Below, piece after piece: positions 44,152 through 54,790 of a stretch of DNA of 64,000 nt (positions are counted from its first letter, which is position 1; each line of letters opens with the position of its first letter). Made by a program: the position numbers and the translations under genes. A model generated the notes under the pieces. It saw only the letters and a list, made by a program, of their open reading frames with translations, ran no database searches and was not told where the DNA came from. This stretch comes from Mytilus edulis (lineage: Eukaryota; Mollusca; Bivalvia; Mytilida; Mytilidae). The stretch spans positions 14,296,867 to 14,360,866 of the forward strand of contig NC_092348.1 in NCBI RefSeq assembly GCF_963676685.1, written 5' to 3'.

Positions 44152-45970
44152 CTAAAACATAAAACAATGAGCATGTAATACAAAATAACACTAAGATGGT
44201 TTTTTGCTGTTTTATTTTCAAATGAAGTAGTTTTTTCTTTCTTACATATATATTAAATCAGATAAGCAGTCTCTCAGAGTTCTGAATTTTTGAAACAAAA
44301 ATATTGTTAGAGAATCGGTTTCGTTCTTATCATTGAACGTAATGTGGTTTCCGTGTTTGTTTCCTTTTATTTGCTCTTTTTGGTTTAACCAGCTCTTCAG
44401 TGTTGGTGTTCGGATTTGGATGTTCAGTTTTTGGTGCTTTCGGTATCAATGAAGAGAAGAGTGATGCACGTCTGATGCGGTATAATTGTTATTGCTATTC
44501 TTGATCTATATTAGTCAACAAAAGAAACGATACCAAACTTGATCTCAAATTTATCATAAAATATAATAAATTGGAAAAAATGTTAAAATATCAAACTCTG
44601 TAAATATAAGACACATTTTGCTTTTATTTAACTTGGTACAATGCATTCAATTTCAATACATGTGGAAAATAGATTGCCTCGTCTCGTTACTTTTGTTGAC
44701 TAGTACATATACATCACACAAAATTTCTCGCATATTTTTTTACAAGCTTGCTTTCCTTTTTGTCTTTTTTTTATGTTTAATTGTAAACAATATATTCTGA
44801 TCGTTTTGTTTTTTTGCTTTGCAAAGACTAAAAAGAAAACACGATCGCTTAAACAAGATAACAGATTTATCTGACAATAAAAATATGGTGTAAAATAGGA
44901 CATCCTTGCATACGGTAAATTTAAACATTGAAGGTTCTATTGAAGTTTAAATAGAAAAGAAACCATCCGACTTTACTAAAATTTAATTAATAATATTTGT
45001 TTTACTCAAACTGTGTGGATAACTAGGTTTTTTTTCCCCTCTACAACTTAAAAATATGCATATTTTCTTATCGGAGAATAAGTCTTTATCACTGTATCAA
45101 ATGTATATTTACATTATAGAGTATATTTTGGTAAAAAGTATAGGTTGTTGTTGATATTGGAGATTTTATAAAAACTGACAAATTGACATGCTGTAAATTT
45201 TGTAAATATTTTTTCTCTTTTACAGAACAAAAAGCATATTTTTCATATCTAATAATTTTGTAAGGAACTTTGTAAAGAAAATAATTATACGTGATGTTCA
45301 TATTTTGGTAAAATTTCTTTGTTTCCTTCACCAATTTTTTTCAACATTTAGGCTGATTACACTGACCGGATTTGTTGTATATTAAAAAAAAAAACCTAAA
45401 AAACTATATATTGTAAACACTCATTTTGTTCAACAGTGTGCAGTTTGATCAAAAAATTTTTATAAAAATCCTTGGTTTGATTAGAATATTTCTTAATTTC
45501 ATTGATATTTTCTACTTGTATCAGATTTTTTGAAAATAATTCCTAAACGAGATTTCAACGAGACTGAAACGTCAGAAGAATATATCATTATCACGCCTTT
45601 ATGAATTTCTCAAGAACAACATACAAATAAGAAATAAGCACATATGATAAATTAAATTACAATTTAGTTCAATTCAATTTTTTATTGAAGTCTCATCTCT
45701 TAACAAATTTAAAGTGTAAAATAAAACCACATAAAATGAGAGACATTCTATTCAGAATTATAAGAGACTATTAAAATGCATAGATATTACAATACATTAC
45801 ATGATCAAATTTCTTAATTTGAACAGTGGTATACCAATGTTGCATTTATTTAATGATCAGAAATTTAAATAAAAAGTATTAAAATATTTCTTACTGTGAT
45901 TTAAACGAACCCCTCTCACAAGTATAAGGTTTGTGAAAAGTACACACAAACATGCTATGTATCCCTTCAT
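42707..45970 (-). CDS. Galaxin-like secreted di-cysteine repeat protein 1 (two exons)
   Basis: Joining 45970-45895 to 44151-42707 gives 506 residues. Residues 1 to about 20 are a signal peptide. Residues about 28-426 are a tandem array with 29 Cys-Cys pairs, alternating Y.P....CC.G and G..CCG half-repeats of 11-16 residues. This is the pattern of galaxins and galaxin-like proteins first described from coral skeletal matrix and also found in molluscs. Residues 427-506 are a Pro/Lys-rich basic tail with a 16-residue repeat (FTPKPNI.-PKPIAT). Several N-glycosylation sequons are present (NSS, NAT, NLS, NES). It is predicted to be extracellular, disulfide-rich and a structural matrix or adhesive protein; the tissue cannot be told from sequence. 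A second galaxin-like gene with the same intron phase lies at 62713 on the other strand. Confidence 0.85.
42760..42950 (-). repeat. 48-bp coding tandem repeat in galaxin tail
   Basis: On the + strand, AGGTTTTGGTGTGAAGGCTG then TAGCTATAGGTTTTGGCA recurs about three times at 48-bp spacing. It encodes FTPKPNI..PKPIATA. Copy number could vary between individuals. Confidence 0.9.
44152..45894 (-). other. Intron of galaxin-like gene 1
   Basis: A 1.74-kb AT-rich GT-AG phase 1 intron with no repeat or coding signal recognised. Confidence 0.65.
45895..45970 (-). CDS. Galaxin-like gene 1, signal-peptide exon
   Basis: On the minus strand ATG is at 45970-45968, followed by MKGYIACLCVLFTNLILVRG and VRLNH: basic start, hydrophobic core, small residue before a likely cleavage at RG. 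The donor is CACA|GTAAGA at 45895/45894 in phase 1. Joined to 44151 it gives H-K-K-CGNG, in frame. No start codon exists in the downstream exon (the open frame there begins with TTG), so this exon is the best N-terminus. Confidence 0.75.
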
Positions 45971-46029
45971 CTTATTAAAACTGACTCTTTTAAGCGTGTA
46001 ATTAACCTCGTGCTTTCGCAATTAAATGA

Positions 46030-46037
46030 CTTTTATC
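46030..46037 (-). promoter_or_regulatory. Possible TATA-like box of galaxin-like gene 1
   Basis: The minus strand reads ACGATAAAAGTC about 65 bases before the ATG. Weak evidence; a non-coding first exon further upstream is not excluded. Confidence 0.25.
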
Positions 46038-46594
46038 GTAAATGTCAGGTGTGATATTAATTTGTCAAAATTATGTCACAGCGAAACATGTAATATTCGA
46101 CATATTTAAAACTTGAAAGTAAGACATCATTGTGATACATAAATAAAAATATTCATCTATATCGATGAACAATTTTCAATAAATATTTCTATAAATATAT
46201 AAAAGATCGTGTTCACAGAATCTTTACATTTCAATTAATGTGTGTTCAAATTAAAATATCATGTTCAGAGAAAGACAAATGTAACATGTGTTATTCAAAG
46301 TAGAAGTCCATTACAAGCTAAGTGATGAATAGATTATATATAAGTCTCAATTAATGGGCGCATAATTAGGAAAGTAATGTATGAAAAGTGACTTTTATTC
46401 TTGAGAGACAAGTAATTTTGACAATTATACATGGATACCTTATCATCTTATTTTCTTATCTTATATGGCGTAAATACAAAATGTAATCCTGGTATCTATG
46501 ATGAGTTTATATACCATACCCAGGTTCAAGTATATGACTTGTTTGTGTAAAAAAGTGTTATACAAATTATGTATAATTACAGGCAAATAGTTAT

Positions 46595-46755
46595 CAAAGG
46601 TACCAGGATTGTAATTTAATACGCCAGAAGCGCGTTTCGTCTACATAAGACTCATCAGTGACGCTCAGATCAAAACAGTTAAAAAGCCAAACAAATACAA
46701 AGTTGAAGAGCATTGAGGACCTAAATTTCCAAAAAGTTGTGCCAAATACAATACA
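46595..46755 (-). repeat. Repeat family A, partial copy
   Basis: It reads TTATCAAAGGTACCAGGATT, ATACGCCAGAAGCGCGTTTC, ACTCATCAGTGACGCTCAGA and CAAAAAGTTGTGCCAAATAC, the end part of family A in minus orientation. Confidence 0.85.
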
Positions 46756-47840
46756 AATATTTTTAATGGGCTACATATAGAAATAACTCTACTACTAGTA
46801 TATTGATAACTTTCTGAATTCAAAGCATTTTTATAGCTCCATATTTGATAATTCCACAATCAAACTGGTTATGATGAAGCATGGCCTTGTCACACCTCAT
46901 TCCAACAACGTACAAATATGTTGTACATTTAGAGGGGTACTAGCTACGAGATATATAAAAAATCTAAAGTTTATTTTTTTTCTTTTCAATCAATAATGAA
47001 AGTGAGATAGTGAAATAACAATTCGCTTTTTGCAGCCAAAAAGGTTCAATTTTGTCCAATTACGCTGAGAAAAATTGATAATTAGTTATTCACTTGCAAG
47101 TGAATGAGTAGACCTCTTTAAATCCGTATTCATGTGAACTTAAATTTAACCCCTACCTAGAAATTGACAACGCATGCATTGTACGTGTACTGGTTATTTT
47201 AAGAAAAAGAATGTCAACAATGAAAGTGAAACTACGATAAATCATATGATACTAATTCGATGCACATTAAATCATTCTTATACGGTTAAAAACAATGAGA
47301 AACATCTATTTTTAATCTATGAAATGAAATCAAACAGACCTTTTCAAATCCAGTCGCACGTGTTGGTTTAATCTATTCATATCTTTATTTATGTTTACAT
47401 CGCTTATATGGTCATCTGAGGTCATATCGATTTTTTAGATAGCGTCTGGACTAAAATACACACGAAACGAACCTATAAACTATCTACCCCATGCTCTGTA
47501 AACTGTTTATTTTAGACTTTTGATAGTTTGGATCAATGTTTTACATTGTTATAAATCAAATATGAGAATTTGGGTCAAATCGGTGACCATGAATTTGACA
47601 GCTAGTGTCCCTTTAAAAGTTCTCATTTCATTGCAGTTCATAATAGCTATGTTTCAGGGAATGGATATAAAGTGTTTGATATAGTTAAACATAAACGATA
47701 TAAACAGGCGGCGGCACATTACCCCAATGAAATAAATATATAGTGATATGATGTATACTGTAAAAGTTAGATAATGCCATTTCAGATTATATATATGTTT
47801 TAGAGATTAGATTCGATTTCAAGATCTAATCATTGATGAT
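46756..47840. other. Intergenic, nothing recognised
   Basis: AT-rich, no supported feature. Confidence 0.5.
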
Positions 47841-48570
47841 CCTGGTACCTTTGATAACTATTTACACCACTGGGTCGATGCCACTGTTGGTGGACGTTTC
47901 CTCCCCGAGGGTATCACCATCCCAGTAGTCAACATTTCGGTGTTGACATAATATCAATAATGTGGCCATTTTTATAAATTTCCTGTTTACAAAACTTTAA
48001 TTTTTTCGAAAAACTAAAGATTTTCTTATCCAAGGCATAGATTACCGTAGCCGTATTTGGCACAACATTTTGGAATTTTGGACCCTCAATGCTCTTCAAC
48101 TTTGTACTTGTTTGGCTTTATAAATATTTTGAAATGAGCGTCACTGATGAGTCTTATGTAGACGAAACGCGCGTCTGGCGTACTAAATTATAATCCTGGT
48201 ACCTTTGATAATTATTTACACCACTGGGTCGATGACACTGCTGGAAGACGTTTCATCCCCGTGGGTATCACCAGCCCAGTAGTCAACATTTCGGTGTTGA
48301 CATGAATATCAATACTGTGGCCATTTTTATAAATTTCCTGTTTACAAAACTTTAAATTTTTTAAAAACTAAGGATTTTCTTATCCCAGGCATAGATTACC
48401 GTAGCCGTATTTGGCACAACTTTTTGGAATTTTGGATCCTCAAAGCTCTTCAACTTTGTACTTGTTTGGCTTTATAAATATTTTGATATGAGCGTCACTG
48501 ATGAGTCTTGTGTAGACGAAACGTGCGTCTGGCGTACTAAATTATAATCCTGGGACCTTTGATAACTATA
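47841..48570 (+). repeat. Repeat family A, two tandem 354-bp copies
   Basis: Copy 1 starts CCTGGTACCTTTGATAACTA at 47841 and copy 2 starts CCTGGTACCTTTGATAATTA at 48195. A third begins at 48549 and stops after about 20 bases. Each copy ends GTAGACGAAACGCGCGTCTG-like. Landmarks are CAACATTTCGGTGTTGACAT and GCGTCACTGATGAGTCTTNT. Other copies are at 31904, 32400, 46595, 50523, 51965 and 57785. Confidence 0.93.
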
Positions 48571-49420
48571 TATGAAGGTGTGGAGCATGTTCCACAGGGA
48601 AAACACTTGTGCTAAACTGTGGATGTCTTGGCAAGGCATCCATTACTAAACACGGTTTAATGGTGAGGATATGAGCTAGTTTTGAGATTAACTGTGCATT
48701 TGAGGACCTGGGCACGACTTATATGAACAAACTCTTAAAAATGTCATGAATATATATTGGTTTGGGGCTAACATTATATTCTGAACTAGTTAAAAACAAA
48801 AACGACACTCGTCAAATAAGCTATATCCTGTGTGTACAGTTTACATTAGAGGATTTCAAGAGTAAGGGATCACTACAACCAAATCATCATACACATTTGT
48901 CGAAAAATCCCACTGACAAGTAACCTCATTTGACTTTAACAGCTATTTTGATACGTGTGTTATAAGAAAACATCGTTTGCTACCAGAAACTAAAAGGTGG
49001 GAAGCACTAGTAAACCAATTTTGATCTAAAACGGTCATTCTGATCTAAACAGCTCTCTAAAGGCTGAACAAAACTTTGTTTCATTTTCAGTCCAATTCTT
49101 TTAACTTATCCACTGCGATACGATCAGTCCTGTTTAGACAATTTGCTTGTCGCTTATTTAGTTTTTATACAGACTGTTTGATACCTGCTTTTACCTGTAC
49201 TCATCAACATCATACTGAATTGTCAGAAAAGGTGATGAACAGTACTGAATCGACTGTAAGGGAATCATCTGAACAGCACTGAATATACTGTAAAGCAATT
49301 GTCTGAACAGTATTGTAGTGTAGCTCTTTTCAGACAAAATCGTCAGTCTGAAATATTCCTTAACAATTCAACTAAATACTTTAATCGTAAGACTAATTTA
49401 AAACTTTTTTGTGAAAAGGG
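48571..49420. other. Intergenic, nothing recognised
   Basis: No supported gene. The repeat-like ACTGAATTGTCAGAAAAGG stretches at 49210-49310 are diverged edges of the following minisatellite. Confidence 0.5.
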
Positions 49421-49439
49421 CTACTGAATAGTCTGAAAA

Positions 49440-49985
49440 GCTACTCGAAAGCACTGAATTGATTGTAAGGCAATTGTCTAAACAAACTTTATTTGACTGT
49501 ATGGGAATTGTTTGAACATAACTGAATTGACTGTAAGGGAATTGTTTGAACAGTACTGAATTGACTGTAAAGGAATTGTTTGAACAGTTATGAATTGACT
49601 GTAATGGAATTGTTTGAACATAATTGAATTGACTGTACGGGAATTGTTTGAACATAATTGAATCGACTGTAAGGGAATTGTTTGAACATAATTGAATCGA
49701 CTGTAAGGGAATTGTTTGAACATAATTGAATCGACTGTAAGGGAATTGTTTGAACAGTTCTGAATTGACTGTAAGGGAATTGTTTGAAAAGACTGAATTG
49801 ACTGTAAGGGAATTGTTTGAAGAGCACTGAACTGACTGTAAGGGAATTGTTTGAACAGTACTGAATTGACTGTAAGGGAATTGTTTGAACAGTTCTGAAT
49901 TGACTGGAAGGGAATTGTTTGAACAGTTGTGAATTGACTGTAAGGGAATTGTTTGAACAGTACTGAATTGACTGTAATTAGTCAG
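49440..49985. repeat. 34-bp minisatellite
   Basis: The unit GAATTGACTGTAAGGGAATT GTTTGAACAGTACT recurs about 15 times. Units at 49620-49740 carry CATAAT instead of CAGTACT, a local subfamily. A 34-bp unit shifts frame each copy. Because it has no stops on the minus strand it yields a repetitive 214-residue ORF that I do not regard as a gene. Confidence 0.92.
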
Positions 49986-50075
49986 GTTAATAGATATAGG
50001 AAGATGTGGAATGAGTGCCAATGAGACCAACTCTTCATCCAAGTAACAAATTACAAAAATAAACCATTATGAATT
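49986..50075 (+). repeat. Dispersed repeat fragment
   Basis: ATATAGGAAGATGTGGAATG then AGTGCCAATGAGACCAACTC TTCATCCAAGT matches 25348-25420 (AAGAAGATGTGGAATAAATG, CAACTCTCCATCCAAGTCAC). 50320-50405 is a third relative. Confidence 0.65.
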
Positions 50076-50522
50076 TGTTCTCAGGTCAGATTGGTGATGG
50101 GCAGAAGTATGAATTGAGACACTAGATAAGTCGTTCTGCTAACGATGTATTATGAACTGTTGAAAAACAAACAACTCTATTGTCACTAGAATGTACTGAC
50201 ATTTTATACATTGCCCTTTGCAGTTATTTTATATTATAACGGCTTTGATTAATATCTAATTTAATGGTTGCATAAGTATTATGTCTAACAATACATGTTT
50301 CATCTTTGCATTATAAAAACAAGATGTGGTATGATTATCAATGAGGCACTCTTCATCAGAGACCAAATTACGTAATAAGTTAAAAATCATAGGTCACCAC
50401 ATGGCGTTTGTATGTTATTAACGTTATTCGAATCATTTTACTTGGAATGAAAGAACAAACCCTTGAAATAAAATAATTTAGAAAGTCTGGAAGACTAAAT
50501 TGTTCCGAATACGTAATATATT

Positions 50523-50700
50523 TATTTTTGCTGGAGGAGTTTTCATTCCCCGCGGGTATCACAATCCCAGTATTTAGCACTTCTGTGTTGACATGAATTA
50601 TTATTGTTATAGTCATAATTTTTTATTAACTGTTTAAAAACTTAGAATTTTTTATCCCCAATGCTCTTCAGCTTCGTACTTTATTTGGCCTTTATATCTT
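50523..50700 (+). repeat. Repeat family A, degenerate copy
   Basis: CATTCCCCGCGGGTATCACA, TTCTGTGTTGACATGAATTA and CCAATGCTCTTCAGCTTCGT match family A landmarks in order. Confidence 0.7.
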
Positions 50701-50894
50701 TTACTTGTGAATCGGTGATTTTTGTTTGTATTGACCAACTGGACAGATGTCACTTGTGGGTAGGTGGTATGGTTTGTTTTGACTAACAGGACGGCTATCA
50801 CTTGTGGATCGGTGATTTCATATCATTCTGGCTCATCTTGAATTGATCCAACGGTGCTCAATGTTCAGTTTTGTGTGCCGTTTTCTTTTCTTTT

Positions 50895-50914
50895 GGGGGG
50901 GGGGGGGGGGGGGG
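50895..50914 (+). repeat. Poly(G) tract, 20 G
   Basis: Twenty consecutive G follow TTTTCTTTTCTTTT. With the C-run at 10891, the G-run at 12123 and the C-run at 31206 it is one of four long G/C homopolymers in an AT-rich window, each at the edge of a dispersed repeat. Confidence 0.9.
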
Positions 50915-51534
50915 TTGCTCTTTCGTCAATATTATGTTTGGACTGAAATTGTATTGTCCATCTTTCTTCATCTTGTGAAATACATGGCTTTATGGTATGT
51001 TCTAACGTACTACTGTCCTCAGTAGGGCGGCATTGACATTACGTATACAAACTTGTATTTGTTGAAGACCATTTTCTTACCTGACCTTTAATTTTTAATT
51101 ATTTTTTTGTTTGGCGTTATTGCGTCAGTGTTATTAACGTAGTTTCATTTATATAAATCCCACACCATTTTTTTCTTTTATAATCATTAAGTTAATTAAA
51201 ATGAAATTGAGATTATAAAAATGACATCGAATTATTTAGTACATTTCACTGCACTTATTTTTTTATATAAATTGCTATGAATAAAAAAAAAAAGACACGA
51301 CGTAATTGTTTGCTCATATTATAAAATAAAGGTATATTTTTCTTCTATTTTCATTTCTTTAATCTCTTTTTTTTTGTTAACCAAAGTGTTGCTCTCAAGA
51401 GTACCAGATGGTGCCATTCCTGTCAAAATCAGACAAATATAAGATTACGGTTATGGCTAAAACCGTCATCAAGAGAGTAACTCAAACGGCACAAAATTTC
51501 AAAATGAACAGAATGTAAGGATGTAAATATTATT

Positions 51535-51745
51535 TAGTATCTTTTATATGTTTCGGAGTTTAGTATGACGTCCATTATCTCTAAACTAGTATACATTTTT
51601 GTTTATGGACCAGCTGAACACGTCTCCGGGTTGCATTTGAGACCTATTGGTAACCTTTGGCTGTTATCTGCTCTTTGGTCGGGTTGTTGTCTCTTTGATA
51701 CATTCCCTATTTACATTCTCAATTTTGTAAGTTTTTCATTATTAA
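51535..51745 (+). repeat. Dispersed repeat (GTATGACGTCCATTATC family)
   Basis: AGTTTAGTATGACGTCCATT, TTTGTTTATGGACCAGCTGA, GTCGGGTTGTTGTCTCTTTG and ATACATTCCCTATTTACATT form a unit I recall as very common in mussel DNA. The open frame over it is therefore not taken as a gene. No second copy lies in this window. Confidence 0.5.
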
Positions 51746-51964
51746 CACATTTCTTTACAAAATGTCAATATAAATTTTATGATTTTTTTTTTAAATTTGA
51801 CAGGGATTTCTCAAAATAAACAACGACATGAATAGAATAAAATACATAAAGAGTACAACATTAACCTTTCAACACTAGACAACTGTCTAAGTAATATGTC
51901 AAACCCTGAACTACCCTAATAATTGATTATCTTAGGTGTATTTGAAAGAAAAAAACATTTCGAT

Positions 51965-52090
51965 AGTCTAGGTTCTCAATGCTCTTCAACTTTGTACCTT
52001 ATTTTTTAAAACTTTTTTAATTCGAAATTCACTGATGAGTCTTTTGTAGACGAAACGCACGTATGGTGAACAAAATTGTAATTCAGGTAT
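51965..52090 (+). repeat. Repeat family A, 3' fragment
   Basis: TTCTCAATGCTCTTCAACTT, CACTGATGAGTCTTTTGTAG and ACGAAACGCACGTATGG are the last third of family A. Confidence 0.8.
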
Positions 52091-53700
52091 TTATGTTGAG
52101 TTTATGTACCCAAACTCTAAAACGATTGTGATTAATTTTTGCAGAACCTATCAACGAAATTCCATTCACAACGAATTCCTTTAAGGTGAAACAGACGCTG
52201 ATATATAACTTTAAGCAACCTACGATAACCACTGAATTGCAGGCTAAAGACACGGAAATGACACATAAACAAATGTTTGTTTGGGACTTTTTCGATTGCT
52301 GATATCCGAACGCGCACAACTTATTTACGCAACAATGAGTTATTTCAGCGATAGATTAATAAAAGTTTGACCTGAATACATTTATTTTTATTTTTTTGTT
52401 TACATTCAAAATAGCACAAATCGAACATGCATGGTTTTTTTTAATAGACTAATTTAAATTTCTAAATATCTTGTACCTGTTAAGTCCATTCATCTGCAGG
52501 GTACGGAAGTCAAGTTCGTGCGATGGATTTGCAATAAAAATAAACCAAAAAACAAAAAACAAGGAAAACGTTTTAAAGGCAAATCAAATGTTTCCTTGAG
52601 AATGATAGAATAAGAAAAAAACAACTGTGATTAATAATTCTATGTCATTCAAGTTTGGTGATGGATCACATTTACAGAAATCCCTATAACATTCAGGAAG
52701 AAACTGTGGTTATATCTTTGAAAAAACTGAGGTAAATGTTTTCTTTAATCTATAGTTATCATTTTATAATTTCACAATAAAAGTCTACAAAATGTTTATT
52801 TTACGAGAAACCTGTACAAACGTATGATAAACTTATAAATTCTGTTTTGAACTGTGTTTTATAAAATTACTTGCCATCATTTTCAACTCATCTGCAATAT
52901 TTGAGCTTAAAGTAGTTTGATAAACGAGAGGGACGACAGAAGAATCGTTAACTTCAAGTTTTAAAGAATAGAGAATAATTGACAAAACTTTCAAAACAAA
53001 TGATTGAAAAGATGGAGAATTAAGAAAAATTGTCCGACAAATGTATAAAAAATTCTGCAGCTGTGCTATTTGCACAGTCAAATTACAATGACCGTATATT
53101 TATATGTGATATACAGTCACTGACTGTATATTACCTTTTTTGACAATGCATTTCCATAGAGTGTTTTATTTACGACGTCAAATTCGCGGACATTTTATGC
53201 AGTCCGCTCCAATTTAAAAATGATTTTTACCCTAAATATTTCATTTAGAACAGTTATAAGAGTTGCAGTATATAAAGAATAACCGTACATTGTCTCGAAA
53301 TATAAATGTAATTTGTACTCGGCTCGAAACAGGTAGAAATACTCGGCACAGCCTCGCTTTCTTCCTTTTTCTAAGCATTGTTCAAATAACATTTATATTT
53401 CGAGACAACGTACGGAGTAAGAATATAAAAAAGGAGAGGGTCAAATAAAATCATAAGAGAATAAAGGGTGAACAGTTTAAATAATAAAGAATAATTCGGC
53501 TTAAAACATTTTCCTATTCAGCTTTGAAATGCTGCATATACTTTACTATTTTTGTAATGAAAATAACAAAAGTACATTGGAGAGGGGAACAAAGAAAAGT
53601 TATTCATCTATTACCTGTTTAAATAAAATTTTGTAAGATAGGATATATATATGGTATTATATCATTGATACTTGAAATCTTTTGTTGCAGTTTTAGATAC
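52091..53700. other. Intergenic, nothing recognised
   Basis: AT-rich with short chance frames. A small inverted match (TTGTCTCGAAATATAAATGT at 53290 against ACATTTATATTTCGAGACAA at 53389) suggests a short palindromic element around 53260-53420. Confidence 0.45.
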
Positions 53701-53724
53701 ACATGAATTGTGAATAGAAATATG

Positions 53725-54060
53725 TTAAAAATGAATAAAACTCCATTAAGTAGAAGATTTACATCCCGTATATTTGCGAAACCAATTCATCATTGCTATC
53801 AATTTAATATATTTAACATTCTTCAACCGTTAGACATCGACCTTTTGTCTTTTTCAACAATTGTTGGCATTCATATGGGAACGAACTGTTCGCCTCTCCT
53901 TATCGACATCTTCTTATTTTCATACGAGTCGGAGTTCCTTCAGAAACTTGTCAAAAACGTGAAGATCAAAGATGCCAGATTAATTAATTTCACATTCAGA
54001 TATATTGATGGTGGTCTTTCGATTAGCAATCCAAACTTTTCTGTTTCATTTGATTTCATT
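53725..54060 (+). pseudogene. Reverse transcriptase fragment, decayed (Penelope-like or related)
   Basis: The frame reads TIVGIHMGTNCSPLLIDIFL, FSYESEFLQKLVKNVKIKDA and RLINFTFRYIDGGLSISNPN. The MGTN..PLL.D.FL.SYE..F block followed by F.YRYIDD is a reverse transcriptase palm signature (PLE-type by resemblance; class tentative). The catalytic YIDD is YIDG here and the frame ends soon after, so it is inactive. It runs into element 3' sequence at 54340-54790. Confidence 0.7.
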
Positions 54061-54339
54061 TGAAAGTGGAAATTTGGTGAAAAATATTTTAGACACAGTT
54101 AACATTATAATTGGTTACATAATTGTTGCATAATACTAACATTGCATTTATTTGAAAGAGTAATCTGTTAGCTATCCAAAACTTCCACTTTTATACATTT
54201 TCAAGCATTATTAAGAAAGTTACAGCATTATAAAACTTGGGAGTTGGAGTTATAAAATCTTTGTATTGTGCTACCTTAAATAACTTTTACTATTTAGGCC
54301 GTTTATGGTGATATTCATTTGTACGTATACATCCCGTCA

Positions 54340-54790
54340 TTGTGTTTTTGTGCTATGGTAAAATATTTGTATTCTTGTCTTTCATTTTTCCTAAATTAAA
54401 TGTGCTTTGTCTATATGCTGCTTTTTTGTGTTCCTTTGTTACTTTTTTGTTAATTTTATACGGATTAATATTATAGCACATTAATGACTGCTGTACCCCG
54501 ATTTTTGACATGTGTACCTATTATGTCTGTTAGTTTTGTTCACACGTCGTTGTCAATATAATGAATTTTTATGCGACTGGCATACAAGTGAGAGGTTAAA
54601 ATAGCTATTAACCAAGGTTAAATCCACGATTTTCTACCTATGAAAATGCCTGTCTAATCAGGAATATAGCACTTGATATTTATTCGTTTGATAAGTTTGC
54701 GCTTTTTATTTTGCTATCTTTTTTTACGGACATTCCGTTTTCGATTTTCCTCAGAGCTTATTTTTGTTATTTTACTTTTTTTGTGAGTGG
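54340..54790 (+). mobile_element. Retroelement 3' end, copy 1
   Basis: TCTTTCATTTTTCCTAAATT, GACTGCTGTACCCCGATTTT, TATTATGTCTGTTAGTTTTG, CACACGTCGTTGTCAATATA and TTTGTTATTTTACTTTTTTT are matched in order by 58965-59370. It follows the reverse transcriptase fragment in the same orientation, so they probably belong together. Confidence 0.8.

Noticed and set aside
44152..44221. Signal-peptide-like N-terminus directly upstream of the galaxin exon
   Set aside because: The frame starts at TTG, not ATG, and the stretch contains a good 3' splice site. An upstream ATG exon in correct phase is a better N-terminus.
49398..50042. Minus-strand 214-residue repetitive ORF
   Set aside because: Same artefact: a 34-bp unit cycling through three frames.
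51565..51819. 84-residue ORF with [15 protein letters not shown]
   Set aside because: It coincides with a segment I recall as a common dispersed repeat in mussel DNA, and there is no supporting gene structure.
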